Of a stretch of DNA of 8,310 nucleotides, positions 1-6,745 are shown one piece after another. Under the pieces are notes generated by a model that was not told the DNA's origin, ran no database searches, and was given only the letters and a program-made list of their open reading frames with translations. How positions within the stretch are numbered: the first letter of the stretch is position 1; each line of letters opens with the position of its first letter. The DNA comes from Caldisphaera sp046536515. Lineage in GTDB: Archaea > Thermoproteota > Thermoprotei_A > Sulfolobales > Acidilobaceae. The position numbers and the translations under genes were made by a program. The stretch spans positions 1 to 8,310 of the forward strand of contig NZ_JAWDMQ010000054.1 of NCBI RefSeq assembly GCF_046536515.1, in the 5' to 3' direction.

Positions 1-51
1 ATAGCTTATTAAATTCAATTTTATTTCCACTCTATTTTTACAACTGAAAGC

Positions 52-74
52 CTCGCCCTTTAAGGCTGGATGAG
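52..74 (+). repeat. Degraded IS605-type right-end motif (scar)
   Basis: The sequence CTCGCCCTTTAAGGCTGGAT closely matches the hairpin core after the intact tnpB (CTCGCCCTTCAGGGCTGGGA at 6631-6650), with three substitutions. In the intact copy GCCC/GGGC closes a TTCA loop; here the substitutions leave only a weak GCC/GGC stem. No tnpB coding sequence precedes it in the 51 bases available. I read it as the leftover right end of a related element, either decayed here or with its body lying left of the window. Orphan ends of this kind are common where IS200/IS605-family elements have been active. Confidence 0.55.
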
Positions 75-79
75 AATAG

Positions 80-226
80 ATTTTTTTAAATTTAAAAACT
101 TAAAATTGAGATAGCTACTAAAAGGGTATGCGTCACTGAAACATGAGGTACGCCTCTACCCCAACTAACAAGTGTAATATAGGAATCGCGTAGGGAAGCC
201 TAAATCAGGGCCAAAGTATATAGATT
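80..226. other. Intergenic stretch without a recognisable gene
   Basis: The T-rich and A-rich run at 81-113 could hold a TATA-like box, but no supported gene starts downstream. A small GAGG/CCTC stem with a four-base loop lies at 145-156. All short reading frames here are closed by stops. It may be decayed upstream sequence of the transporter fragment that follows, because the frame of that fragment has a TAG at 221-223. Confidence 0.4.
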
Positions 227-463
227 GTGCGTCCCTACACATTAAAAACATATCCCCGAGTCCCTAGGTACGTTGCATTTGAGGTATTCTTGGGAACCAC
301 TGATCTGTTGGGAGGGGTTGCAACGAGTTTCCTTGAAGGAATAAGGTCAGCCCTATTGGTCTGTTTTGCGATACTCTTCATCGCATTAATACTCTCAGCT
401 GTGAGGGGAAATGAAGCGAGGGAGGAAAGAGTGGAGACGGTCACAGAACTCCGTCCCTCCTGA
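227..463 (+). pseudogene. C-terminal remnant of an MFS-type transporter
   Basis: This frame encodes 78 residues opening at a GTG. The segment from about residue 20 resembles the last part of 12- or 14-helix major facilitator drug-efflux proteins: a small-residue-rich helix (LGTTDLLGGVATSF), a loop, then a final helix (SALLVCFAILFIALILSAV, about residues 41-59), then a charged cytoplasmic tail rich in Arg and Glu. Family members have about 400-500 residues, so only the end survives, and a TAG two codons before the GTG closes the frame upstream. The last 23 bases overlap the convergent membrane-protein gene. A free-standing small membrane protein is the alternative. The assignment rests on pattern resemblance, not on a catalytic motif. 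Confidence 0.45.
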
Positions 464-923
464 TTAGTCTGGCCTTGGTGACCAAGTGATACGACTCGCC
501 CAAAAGGAGGCCGCTTGAGAACATCAGAAGTTTGTTAAGGGGCGTGAGCACAGTGAATGACGTAGGGGAATCCACCTTGAGGTATGCCCTCAGTAAGAAG
601 GAGACCAACCAAAGCAGGTAAATCCATACAGATCTCTTGTAGTAGAGATCTCCTCCAGAATAGTAAAACGATACTCCTGATCCCAGCTTGACTCCCATTA
701 GGGCTCCAGCAAGGAAGCCAAGGAGAGAGGTGATAAACAGGGGGTCCGTGAAGTCCTGAGACAACAGACCTAATCTCAGCAAGAGATAAATCGCCGGTCT
801 GAAGAAAACCCTAAACGGTCTGTACTTCCTCCCGTAAAGGCTCCTGTAAGAGCTAAGGGTTAAGATAAGGGCCAGGAAGACCAAGTAGAGAAAGTAGGTG
901 TTCTCGAAAGGATTGGAGATCAT
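441..923 (-). CDS. CcdC-like (DUF1453) integral membrane protein
   Basis: The protein has 160 residues and about five hydrophobic segments (roughly 9-26, 41-54, 61-81, 98-115 and 126-147). The basic stretch RKYRPFRVFFRPAIYLLL after the first helix, the Gly-rich third helix (GFLAGALMGVKLG), and the pattern of an extracytoplasmic Gly-Asp-Leu-Tyr turn followed by Lys-Arg and a Trp-rich helix resemble the CcdC/DUF1453 family. These are small membrane proteins of unknown biochemical role, named from a Bacillus cytochrome c maturation cluster. No redox cysteines are visible. Length fits the family. The ATG at 923-921 lies about 25 bases from a TTTTTAATAA box, so translation is probably leaderless. 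Its codons are richer in G+C than those of the genes to the right, and its end overlaps the transporter remnant. Confidence 0.6.
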   Translation of the reverse strand: MISNPFENTYFLYLVFLALILTLSSYRSLYGRKYRPFRVFFRPAIYLLLRLGLLSQDFTDPLFITSLLGFLAGALMGVKLGSGVSFYYSGGDLYYKRSVWIYLLWLVSFLLRAYLKVDSPTSFTVLTPLNKLLMFSSGLLLGESYHLVTKARLIRRDGVL

Positions 924-945
924 GATTGAAGGATAGTCGGCAGGT

Positions 946-955
946 TATTAAAAAC
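946..955 (-). promoter_or_regulatory. TATA box of the CcdC-like gene
   Basis: Read on the minus strand, TTTTTAATAA is centred about 27 bases before the ATG at 923. Archaeal transcription usually starts 23-27 bases after the box, so the message would begin at or next to the start codon. No Shine-Dalgarno motif is seen, in line with leaderless translation. Confidence 0.55.
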
Positions 956-1054
956 TGTTTTACGTTCATATTTTGAACTGAAATTTGAGGCTCAAAAGGC
1001 TAGGTTAAGACAGAGTAGTCATCAGATGTTCCATTGATTGCAGGAAGGCGCTAA
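956..1054. other. Non-coding stretch ending in a composition break
   Basis: No gene is seen here. A 13-base palindrome TTTGAGGCTCAAA (984-996) lies about 30 bases upstream of the minus-strand TATA box and could be an operator, but there is only one copy. Around 1050 the sequence changes from moderately G+C-rich to A+T-rich, and the open frame of the binding protein begins directly after a TAA at 1052-1054. A recombination junction probably lies here. Confidence 0.45.
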
Positions 1055-2923
1055 GATCCTGATGTAGATTGGGAAACAGTTGGTTGGGAAGTTATTGCAA
1101 ACGTATTTTCAACATTAGTTATTTATAAAGGATCTAGCACTACCAGCTTCCTGCCAATGGCAGCAGAATACATACCTACAGTAGGTAATTGGTCTCAAAG
1201 AGACGTTTATGGAGGTATTTCTCCTAACTATACTGTTTATACATTTAAAATAAGACCTAATTTAAAAGCAGCAAATGGAGATCCTATAACGGCTTATGAC
1301 GTATGGTATAGCATAACTAGGGGCATGCTTTGTGCTGGAGGTATACCATCAACAGGTGGATGGCTAATAACTCAATATTTAATACCAAATTATATTCCAT
1401 ATACCTCTGTTGTCAAGGCACCTAACGATACTTTAGCTGCAGAAGAAATTATAAGTGCGGTAACTTATGATAACGCAACAAATACTGTTACATTCCATTT
1501 GATTGAGCCTGTTTCACCTACACTTTTCTTCATGGCATTGTCTCACACCTTAGGCGGTGGAGCAGTTTTAGATGCAAAATGGCTGGAAAGTGTTGGTGAC
1601 GGTATCAATTTAACCGGTCTATATAGCAATAATCTAACCCAATTAGCAGAATCATTCTATTCTTATGAACAAACTTGCAATGCAGGTAACTACAATTTAC
1701 AAGTTCAGAATAATCCTATGTCAACAGGCCCATACATGATAGCTTCCTATACGCCTGGTCAAAGCGTTGTATTAAAACCAAATCCATATTGGCCATCAAA
1801 CGTGTCTGATATACCAAAGCCAAACGATACCGTTATAATATACTGGGTTAAAGATCCAGACACCGCTTATGAAATGTTCTCATCAGGGCAGGCTGATATA
1901 GTAGTAGGGTTACCTAGTAATTATATACCTTTATTAGAGAATATGGAAAGCAATGGTCAAGCAAACCTTTATACGTTCCCAACAACAGCTGAATTCTTCT
2001 TCGTGTTTACTTTAAATACGAACACTCAATTATTAAAACAAATAAATCCATCGTATAGTATACCATCATATTATTTTGCAAACCCATTGGTTAGAAAAGC
2101 TTTTGCATATGCTTTTAATTATTCAGAATACATAAATGACATAGTAGGTAATGCAAAGTATCATTTTGACTTTGGAAGCCTGTATTGTGGAGCAATAGTT
2201 AAAGGACTAAATATTTATATTCCCGAATCAAACTTAACAGGTTGCCCAACATATAATTTAACTTATGCTAAGCAATTAATGGAAGAATCAGGTTTCTATA
2301 ATATAACAGTTAACTTCCCAATAATAGTATCAAGCGGTGATACTGTTGATTTTACAGCTGCAGAAATGTGGGCACAGGCATTAAACGAAATAGATCCAAA
2401 TATAAATGCACAGCCATTATATGAACCATTCTCAACAATAATAAGCTATATGATACCAGGTGAAAACCCAATGGCCTTATATTACTTAGGATGGATCTCA
2501 GGATATCCCACAGCAAGTTTTGCTGCAGATTCAATATATTTAGCTAGTGGAGCTTATCCATCACCAGACGGATGGAATATAACTTATCTAAATAATTTAT
2601 CAGCATATTTCAATAAAACAGGAAATACCAATGTTGGTGCTATGATTTGGCAGGAAGCTCAAGAATTTCAGGAAATGAATAATGTATTACAGGAAGCAGA
2701 TGAGGCTGATTTAGCCGGCAATGTAACACAAGCAATAAGTCTTTATAAACAAGCTGAACAGATGGCAATAAATCTTTACATGTATGTATATACTATACAA
2801 CAAAACGCTTATTGGGCTATAAAGCCATACATGCAAGCATATCAAGGAAATATATTAGCGTGGGAAGAAAATCCATCATTTAATGGTGCAGGAGATAGTT
2901 GGTATTTCTGGTGGTATAAATAA
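1055..2923 (+). pseudogene. ABC-type peptide/solute-binding protein (SBP family 5), N-terminus missing
   Basis: The first ATG is at 1157, but homologous-looking sequence extends 34 codons further upstream in the same frame (DPDVDWETVGWEVIANVF...), back to a TAA at 1052. That upstream part matches the usual 'DP..D....E...NV.E.L' opening of mature family 5 binding proteins. The signal peptide, Thr/Ser linker and first strands are therefore lost, and no start or export signal remains. Family hallmarks follow: YTFKIRPNLKAANGDPITAYDVWYSI near residue 30 of the ATG reading, TGPYMIASYTPGQSVVLKPNPYW near 191, VRKAFAYAFN near 312, and a C-terminal WYFWWYK. Such proteins capture oligopeptides or sugars outside the cell for an ABC importer; no permease or ATPase gene lies here. 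The remaining 622 codons are open, so the truncation is recent or the product is made as an unexported protein from 1157. Confidence 0.8.
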
Positions 2924-2957
2924 TAAACACATCTTATTAATACAATTTGGTGTTAAG

Positions 2958-2967
2958 TTTATAAAAT
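2958..2967 (+). promoter_or_regulatory. TATA box of the amidase gene
   Basis: TTTATAAAAT stands 34 bases before the TTG start of the amidase. It predicts transcription from about 2988-2990, leaving a leader of about 11 bases that still contains the AGGTG ribosome-binding motif at 2990-2994. Confidence 0.5.
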
Positions 2968-2985
2968 TTTATTTTTTTATTTTAT
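2967..2985 (+). terminator. T-rich terminator after the binding-protein gene
   Basis: A run made of T and A only, including seven T in a row, lies 44 bases after the TAA of the binding-protein frame. Sulfolobales terminators are often simple T-rich tracts without a hairpin. It overlaps the amidase promoter region, so its role is an inference. Confidence 0.35.
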
Positions 2986-3000
2986 TAAAAGGTGTGGTAA

Positions 3001-4245
3001 TTGGGAAGTATAAATTTGGTTGAAAAAGTTTTTTCCAAAGATATTCAAGAACTTAATAAAAAAATTAATGCGTTTGTAACTTTTAATAAAAATGCCATAA
3101 ATGAGGCCGAAGAAATTATTAAGAAAGGTATAGAACCGATACCGATAGGCATTAAAGATATAATATTTACTAAAGGTATTAGAACTACAATGGGCTCAAT
3201 GCTTTACCAAAATTTTATTCCTAAGCAAGACGCATTTATAATCAAAAAAATTAAAAAATTTGGATATGTTGTTGTTGGCAAAACCAATACACATGAATTT
3301 GCATCTGGTGTAACAACAACCTCTACTATATTTGGACCAACCAAAAATCCTCATGATTTAAGTAGAATATCTGGTGGAAGCAGTGGAGGTTCTGCTGCAG
3401 CTGTATCTGCTTCAATAGTGCCAATATCTATAGGTACAGATACTGCAGGATCTATTAGGATTCCAGCATCTTTATGCGGAGTTTATGGATTTAAAACTAC
3501 TTATGGGAAGATTAACATTAATGGTGTATTTCCTTTAGCTAAATCTTTTGATACTTTAGGTTTCTTTTCTAAAGACTTTAAGCAAATAATAGATGTATCA
3601 ACAAGATTTGGTTTATATAAAAATTTAAAAATTAATAAAATAAGAATTGGAATTCCAAAATGGTACGAATTACCATCAGAATTAAGGGGTTATAATGAAG
3701 AACTGGTAGATAAAGTTGAGAATAAATTTTTAGATTATGTAGCAAAATTAGGTTATGATTACAGTTTTGTTGATATGCCTATAGCTCAAAAATATGTTTG
3801 GAAAAATTATCCTATAATAAGGTATTCTGAGGCTACATCAGTTCATATAAATAATAAAGATAAATGGGATCAATATTTTCCCGATGTAAGAAGATTGCTC
3901 GAAAAAGGATTAGAATATAAGGCTGTTGATTATTTAGAAGCATTAACTCATAAAAATGAAGTTAAGCTGGAATTAAACAAAATTTCCAAAGAATTTGATG
4001 TTCTATTAACTCCAACAACTCCTATACCTGCGCCAACTATTGATGAAGTTTCGGGAAAGGAGGACGGAATAATAAGAACTATTTTAACATATTATACAGT
4101 ATATTCTTCTTATGCTGATGCTCCAACAATTTCTATACCGGCATTAAAAATAGAAAATTTACCTGTTGGGGTGCAATTAATAGGGGGTTACAATAATGAC
4201 AGCAAATTGTTAAGTATAGCAGGCGCATTTCCTGTTTCATTGTAA
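3001..4245 (+). CDS. Amidase signature family enzyme
   Basis: This is a hydrolase of C-N amide bonds. The Lys-cisSer-Ser triad can be placed at K52 (IGIKD), S127 (in GGSSGGS) and S151 (GTDTAGSIRIPAS). The spacings of 75 and 24 residues equal those of GatA. The family end motif GVQLIGG is near residue 392. At 414 residues it is shorter than the usual 450-500: the N-terminal helix before the Lys is about 25 residues short, and the chain stops about ten residues after the last conserved block. The TTG start is forced, since a TAA lies directly upstream in frame. AGGTG at 2990-2994, six bases before it, supports it. No gatB or gatC is adjacent, so a catabolic amidase is more likely than the tRNA amidotransferase subunit. 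Substrate is unknown; the hydantoinase fragment to the right would fit amide or cyclic-amide breakdown. Confidence 0.85.
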   Translation: MGSINLVEKVFSKDIQELNKKINAFVTFNKNAINEAEEIIKKGIEPIPIGIKDIIFTKGIRTTMGSMLYQNFIPKQDAFIIKKIKKFGYVVVGKTNTHEFASGVTTTSTIFGPTKNPHDLSRISGGSSGGSAAAVSASIVPISIGTDTAGSIRIPASLCGVYGFKTTYGKININGVFPLAKSFDTLGFFSKDFKQIIDVSTRFGLYKNLKINKIRIGIPKWYELPSELRGYNEELVDKVENKFLDYVAKLGYDYSFVDMPIAQKYVWKNYPIIRYSEATSVHINNKDKWDQYFPDVRRLLEKGLEYKAVDYLEALTHKNEVKLELNKISKEFDVLLTPTTPIPAPTIDEVSGKEDGIIRTILTYYTVYSSYADAPTISIPALKIENLPVGVQLIGGYNNDSKLLSIAGAFPVSL

Positions 4246-4290
4246 TTAAAAGGGCAAAAACAGTATTTTTGATGCAGTATTATTTTATAA

Positions 4291-4309
4291 TTAAAATTAT
4301 TAATTTTAA
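4291..4309. terminator. 19-base perfect palindrome between convergent genes
   Basis: TTAAAATTA and TAATTTTAA flank a single central T at 4300. The site lies 45 bases after the amidase stop and 38 bases beyond the end of the convergent crotonase gene, inside a region that is nearly all A and T on both strands. This fits a bidirectional terminator. A dimeric regulator site is possible but less likely at a convergent end. Confidence 0.45.
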
Positions 4310-4347
4310 AAACATAAATAATTAGTGTTTAATTAAATTTTTATAAT

Positions 4348-5106
4348 CTATTTTTTAAACGAAGATTTAATTTTATCTCTTGTCTCCTTTCTTGCCGCAA
4401 AAGCTGCAATTGTAGAAGAACCGGCATAAATGTAGGGATTGAATTTAGCAGATGATATTAATGATTTAATTTGTTCTACAGCTAAACTATCGTTCTTGCT
4501 TATTTTAATAGCTATATCTTTAACCTTTGACTTTAAAGATTCAATGTTTTCCACAACATCATTAATGAAACCATATTTAATTGCTTCCTCAGCCGTTATC
4601 AATTCTCCTGTTAAACCTAAATATGATACAGCTTTAGAATTGGCCATCATAAAACCAACTGTAGAAGTTATTGGTGGTATTAAACCCCATTTAACAGCTG
4701 TAACGCCCAATTTAGCAGATTTTACTGCATAGGCCATGTCAGCAGCATATATTAAATCGAATCCTGCTCCAATAGCATATCCATTAATGGCTGCAATAAC
4801 AGGTACTCTACAATCTAAAATAGCTTTGATGACTCCACCTAATCCTTTATATAGATAATTCCAAGATTTTTCTACATCTTCTAAATTTGAAATTTCATTT
4901 AAATCAACACCTGAAGTGAAGTACTTTTCCCCTGCTCCCATTATAGCAACTGATTTTACATTTTCATCTTCACATGAATTCTCAATAGCATCTTTTAAAT
5001 CAAACATATCTTTACTTCCTAAAGCATTTGCATATTTTTCTCTATTAATAATAATCCAAACTAGAGGATAATCCTTTTCAATTTTAATGCTTACATTTTC
5101 ACTCAT
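4348..5106 (-). CDS. Enoyl-CoA hydratase/isomerase (crotonase) family protein lacking both hydratase glutamates
   Basis: At 252 residues it has the usual crotonase length. The two oxyanion-hole segments are clear: KYFTSGVDL (61-69) and INGYAIGAGFDL (107-118), followed by the family's helix and a TAEEAIKYGFINDVV block (about 170-184) typical of the C-terminal half. Aligned to rat enoyl-CoA hydratase, E144 falls on D117 and E164 falls on A137, with no gap needed. Both catalytic acids of a true hydratase are therefore changed, and this member probably catalyses another acyl-CoA reaction (isomerisation, hydrolysis or decarboxylation). The start is supported by AGGT seven bases upstream (5117-5114, minus strand). 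It is convergent with the amidase and divergent from tnpB, with no operon partner visible. Confidence 0.8.
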   Translation of the reverse strand: MSENVSIKIEKDYPLVWIIINREKYANALGSKDMFDLKDAIENSCEDENVKSVAIMGAGEKYFTSGVDLNEISNLEDVEKSWNYLYKGLGGVIKAILDCRVPVIAAINGYAIGAGFDLIYAADMAYAVKSAKLGVTAVKWGLIPPITSTVGFMMANSKAVSYLGLTGELITAEEAIKYGFINDVVENIESLKSKVKDIAIKISKNDSLAVEQIKSLISSAKFNPYIYAGSSTIAAFAARKETRDKIKSSFKK

Positions 5107-5140
5107 ACTAATTACCTACAATATAATTAAGTAAAATCAC

Positions 5141-5150
5141 TAATATTTAC
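5141..5150 (-). promoter_or_regulatory. Probable TATA box of the crotonase gene
   Basis: Minus-strand GTAAATATTA is centred about 39 bases before the ATG at 5106. It predicts a start near 5120 and a leader of about 14 bases that keeps the AGGT motif. A second A+T-rich box (5130-5121) is too close to the ATG to be the main one. Confidence 0.35.
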
Positions 5151-5198
5151 GTTTTCTTAATATTTTTTTAACAAACCTCTTCTTTTAAGGTGATAAAG

Positions 5199-5207
5199 TT
5201 TTTAAAT
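5199..5207 (+). promoter_or_regulatory. TATA box of tnpB
   Basis: TTTTTAAAT ends 32 bases before the tnpB ATG. Transcription is predicted to start near 5229, giving a leader of about ten bases in which GTGAT (5229-5233) is the only ribosome-binding candidate. Confidence 0.45.
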
Positions 5208-5236
5208 GTTGAAAGCATTAAAAAGATTGTGATATT

Positions 5237-5317
5237 AGATGCCTTTATCTGGTCAACTATTAAAGGATGAGGAGTGGGAGCCGACTCTTACTCCCACAAT
5301 ACCAGATGAAGGCATCT
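5237..5317 (+). repeat. Long inverted repeat enclosing the tnpB start codon
   Basis: The arm at 5237-5252 (AGATGCCTTTATCTGG) and the arm at 5302-5317 (CCAGATGAAGGCATCT) are complementary at 15 of 16 positions. Inside them, GTGGGAG (5274-5280) and CTCCCAC (5291-5297) form a second perfect stem with a ten-base loop. The tnpB ATG (5239-5241) lies in the outer left arm, so in the message the fold would bury the start codon. It encodes the conserved-looking N-terminus MPLSGQ...IPDEGIY at the same time. It could act as a translation switch, or as an imperfect-palindrome hairpin recognised by a Y1 transposase. Confidence 0.65.
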
Positions 5318-6609
5318 ACGAAGTAAAGTTTAATAACATGAGGAGTAATGTGGTTCGTTTACTACCAAACGGTTTTCAGGAAAGGAAACTTAGAAAATTA
5401 TCAAATCTTTCTGCTAAACTCTTTAATGAGCTTAATTATGAAAGAAGGCAACAATATTTTAAAGAAAGAAAAATAGATTTTAAAGAAACATGGAATAAAT
5501 TTTATGAAAAATATAAAAAGTATTTAGGAGTTAACGCTCAAGCAGTTATGCAGAAGAATAATGAAGCTTGGTCATCTTTCTTTTCTTTAATAAAGAAAAA
5601 AGGAAAACTACAAAATCGTATGAAGCATATAAAACCACCAGGATATTGGATTGATAAAGATACTAGAAGGAGAAGGCTTTTACTTGTTATTAGACAAGAT
5701 AGATATGAAATAGATGGAGTTAATCATAAAATTATTCTAAAAGATTTCAAAATGGAAATCAATTTTGCTGGTAGGTTAAGGTGGTACGGTAAGCAAGGTA
5801 GGCTGGAAATATACTATGATGAGACTGAAAATGCATGGTATGCCTCAATACCTGTTGAAGTAGGTGTTGAAATAACTAAAAAAGGTAAAAAAAGTAAATA
5901 TATTATAAGGGGAGAAATAAACTTAATAAAAATTAATGAGACTAAAGGAAATAAATTATCTTCAATTGATTTAGGTATAAATAATTTGGCTAGCGTTTTA
6001 ATAGATGATGGTACATGGCTTGTTTATAAAGGTATAAGGACAAAAGAAGATTATTTTTATTTTCAGAAAAAGATTTCTGAAGTTCAATCTTTATCGGATA
6101 AAGCTAAAAACATTAATGAGTATGAAGCTTATGAAGAATTAAAAAGAGAAAAGAAAAGACTTTTTAAGAAATTAATGAGAAGACTTTTGCATTTATATAG
6201 GAACTTTGCTTCCCATTTAATAAAGGAACTATGGGAAAAAGGTGTTTCAACCATTTACTTAGGTTACCCATTTAACATTGCTCAGGAAAAGGGAAACAAA
6301 TTTACGGTAAACATGTGGTCTTACCATAAATTAATTGATGCAATAGAACTTAAAGCACAAGAATATGGCATTAAAGTATATGAAGTTATAGAATATAATA
6401 CGTCCAGATACTGTGCTTATCATAATGTAGAAGTTAAAAGAAATCCTAGAGGAGTCATTAATTGTCCATTAAAACATAAACTTCATTCTGATTTAAATGG
6501 GGCTTTAAACATATTAAAGAAAGCAACAGGTAAAGTCTTATCATCAATAAAGAAACCCTTATCTTTTATTGTAGAACATAACAGAGTAGCACCCGTAAAA
6601 GGGGTGTAA
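5239..6609 (+). CDS. tnpB: TnpB, RNA-guided RuvC-type nuclease of an IS605-family element
   Basis: The 456-residue protein has the TnpB layout: an N-terminal helical recognition region (about 50-140), a strand-rich WED-like part with RLRWYGKQGRLEIYYD and WYASIPVEV (about 180-215), then the RuvC domain split by a zinc ribbon. RuvC-I is SIDLGIN with D244. RuvC-III is HSDLNGALNILKKA with D418. The zinc ribbon is a C-x2-H (C392, H395) and C-x3-H (C409, H413) version of the usual four cysteines. At the RuvC-II position, where TnpB normally has Glu (IxxEDL), this protein reads TIYLGYPFN with Gly at 342. E350 or E382/E385 might replace it, or the nuclease may be impaired. The frame is intact, with a divergent promoter from the crotonase gene. 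In known TnpB the RNA guide comes from the right end of the element. Confidence 0.9.
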   Translation: MPLSGQLLKDEEWEPTLTPTIPDEGIYEVKFNNMRSNVVRLLPNGFQERKLRKLSNLSAKLFNELNYERRQQYFKERKIDFKETWNKFYEKYKKYLGVNAQAVMQKNNEAWSSFFSLIKKKGKLQNRMKHIKPPGYWIDKDTRRRRLLLVIRQDRYEIDGVNHKIILKDFKMEINFAGRLRWYGKQGRLEIYYDETENAWYASIPVEVGVEITKKGKKSKYIIRGEINLIKINETKGNKLSSIDLGINNLASVLIDDGTWLVYKGIRTKEDYFYFQKKISEVQSLSDKAKNINEYEAYEELKREKKRLFKKLMRRLLHLYRNFASHLIKELWEKGVSTIYLGYPFNIAQEKGNKFTVNMWSYHKLIDAIELKAQEYGIKVYEVIEYNTSRYCAYHNVEVKRNPRGVINCPLKHKLHSDLNGALNILKKATGKVLSSIKKPLSFIVEHNRVAPVKGV

Positions 6610-6680
6610 CCCTTAAGACCTCAGGGAACTCTCGCCCTTCAGGGCTGGGAGGAGGTCAGGAATGTCATGCTAGGAAGCTA
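6590..6680 (+). ncRNA. Putative omega RNA (right-end guide RNA) with a hyuB-derived guide
   Basis: TnpB proteins use an RNA from the 3' end of their gene and the right end of the element, followed by a guide of about 16-20 bases from the flanking DNA. Here several stems cluster over the stop codon and right end: CACCC/GGGTG (6590-6594 with 6602-6606), the competing AAGGG/CCCTT (6599-6603 with 6610-6614), and GACCTC/GAGGTC (6617-6622 with 6652-6657) closing CTC-GCCC-TTCA-GGGC-GAG. The bases from about 6661, AATGTCATGCTAGGAAGC, would be the guide and are hyuB coding sequence. The 5' limit of the RNA and the exact scaffold-guide border are inferred, not seen. Confidence 0.5.
6617..6657 (+). repeat. 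IS right-end hairpin of the tnpB element
   Basis: GACCTC (6617-6622) pairs with GAGGTC (6652-6657). Within, CTC (6631-6633) pairs with GAG (6649-6651) and GCCC (6634-6637) with GGGC (6642-6645) around a TTCA loop. It begins seven bases after the tnpB stop and ends three bases before hyuB codons start, the usual place of the right-end hairpin in IS605-type elements. A decayed copy of the core lies at 52-74. Confidence 0.7.
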
Positions 6681-6741
6681 CGATAATAATGGTAAGCCAT
6701 GGGCATATTATGAAACCATAGGAGGGGGAAGCGGTGCTAGA
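6661..6741 (+). pseudogene. hyuB: Hydantoinase B (hyuB) fragment, internal part
   Basis: These 27 codons read NVMLGSYDNNGKPWAYYETI-GGGSGAR, the conserved hydantoinase B/5-oxoprolinase block (GGYD...G.P..YYETIGGG.GAR). HyuB works with HyuA in ATP-dependent opening of hydantoins or related cyclic amides. In the family this block lies around residue 400 of about 550. Everything upstream is missing: the left edge abuts the right end of the tnpB element, and the sequence beyond that element is a crotonase gene, not hyuB. The right edge is the insertion point of the second element. The reading resumes in frame at 8190. Confidence 0.85.
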
Positions 6742-6745
6742 GTTC

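Larger units (their letters stand above)
5195..6660 (+). mobile_element. IS1341-type (IS200/IS605 family) element with tnpB only; minimum extent
   Basis: The element contains a promoter, a full tnpB and a structured right end, but no tnpA for the Y1 transposase, as in IS1341-type derivatives that need a transposase in trans. The right boundary is well supported: hyuB coding sequence starts in frame at 6661, directly after the right-end hairpin. The left end is not recognised. It should lie between the divergent crotonase start (5107) and the tnpB start, and the position given is the tnpB promoter, not a mapped end. The expected upstream part of hyuB is absent on the left, so the element now sits at a rearrangement boundary rather than at a clean insertion. 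Confidence 0.65.

Noticed and set aside
145..156. GAGG-TACG-CCTC stem-loop, considered as a small RNA or C/D-box RNA
   Set aside because: The stem is only four pairs, no proper C and D box pair is present, and there is no linked promoter or terminator.
235..444. Minus-strand frame of 69 residues opposite the transporter remnant
   Set aside because: It is a mirror of the plus-strand frame, has no membrane or domain pattern and no promoter, and runs into the convergent gene.
2352..2534. Minus-strand frame of 60 residues inside the binding-protein gene
   Set aside because: It lies fully within a well-supported coding region on the other strand and shows no family pattern.
1157..2923. Complete binding-protein gene starting at ATG 1157
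   Set aside because: Family sequence continues 34 codons upstream without a start codon, and no signal peptide follows 1157, so this ATG is not the original start.
4439..4732. Plus-strand frame of 97 residues opposite the crotonase gene
   Set aside because: It is antisense to clear crotonase motifs; its hydrophobic look comes from the complement of that gene.
5237..5317. CRISPR-like or terminal inverted repeat reading of the tnpB start palindrome
   Set aside because: It occurs once, lies within coding sequence, and has no partner at the right end, so it is neither an array nor a terminal inverted repeat.
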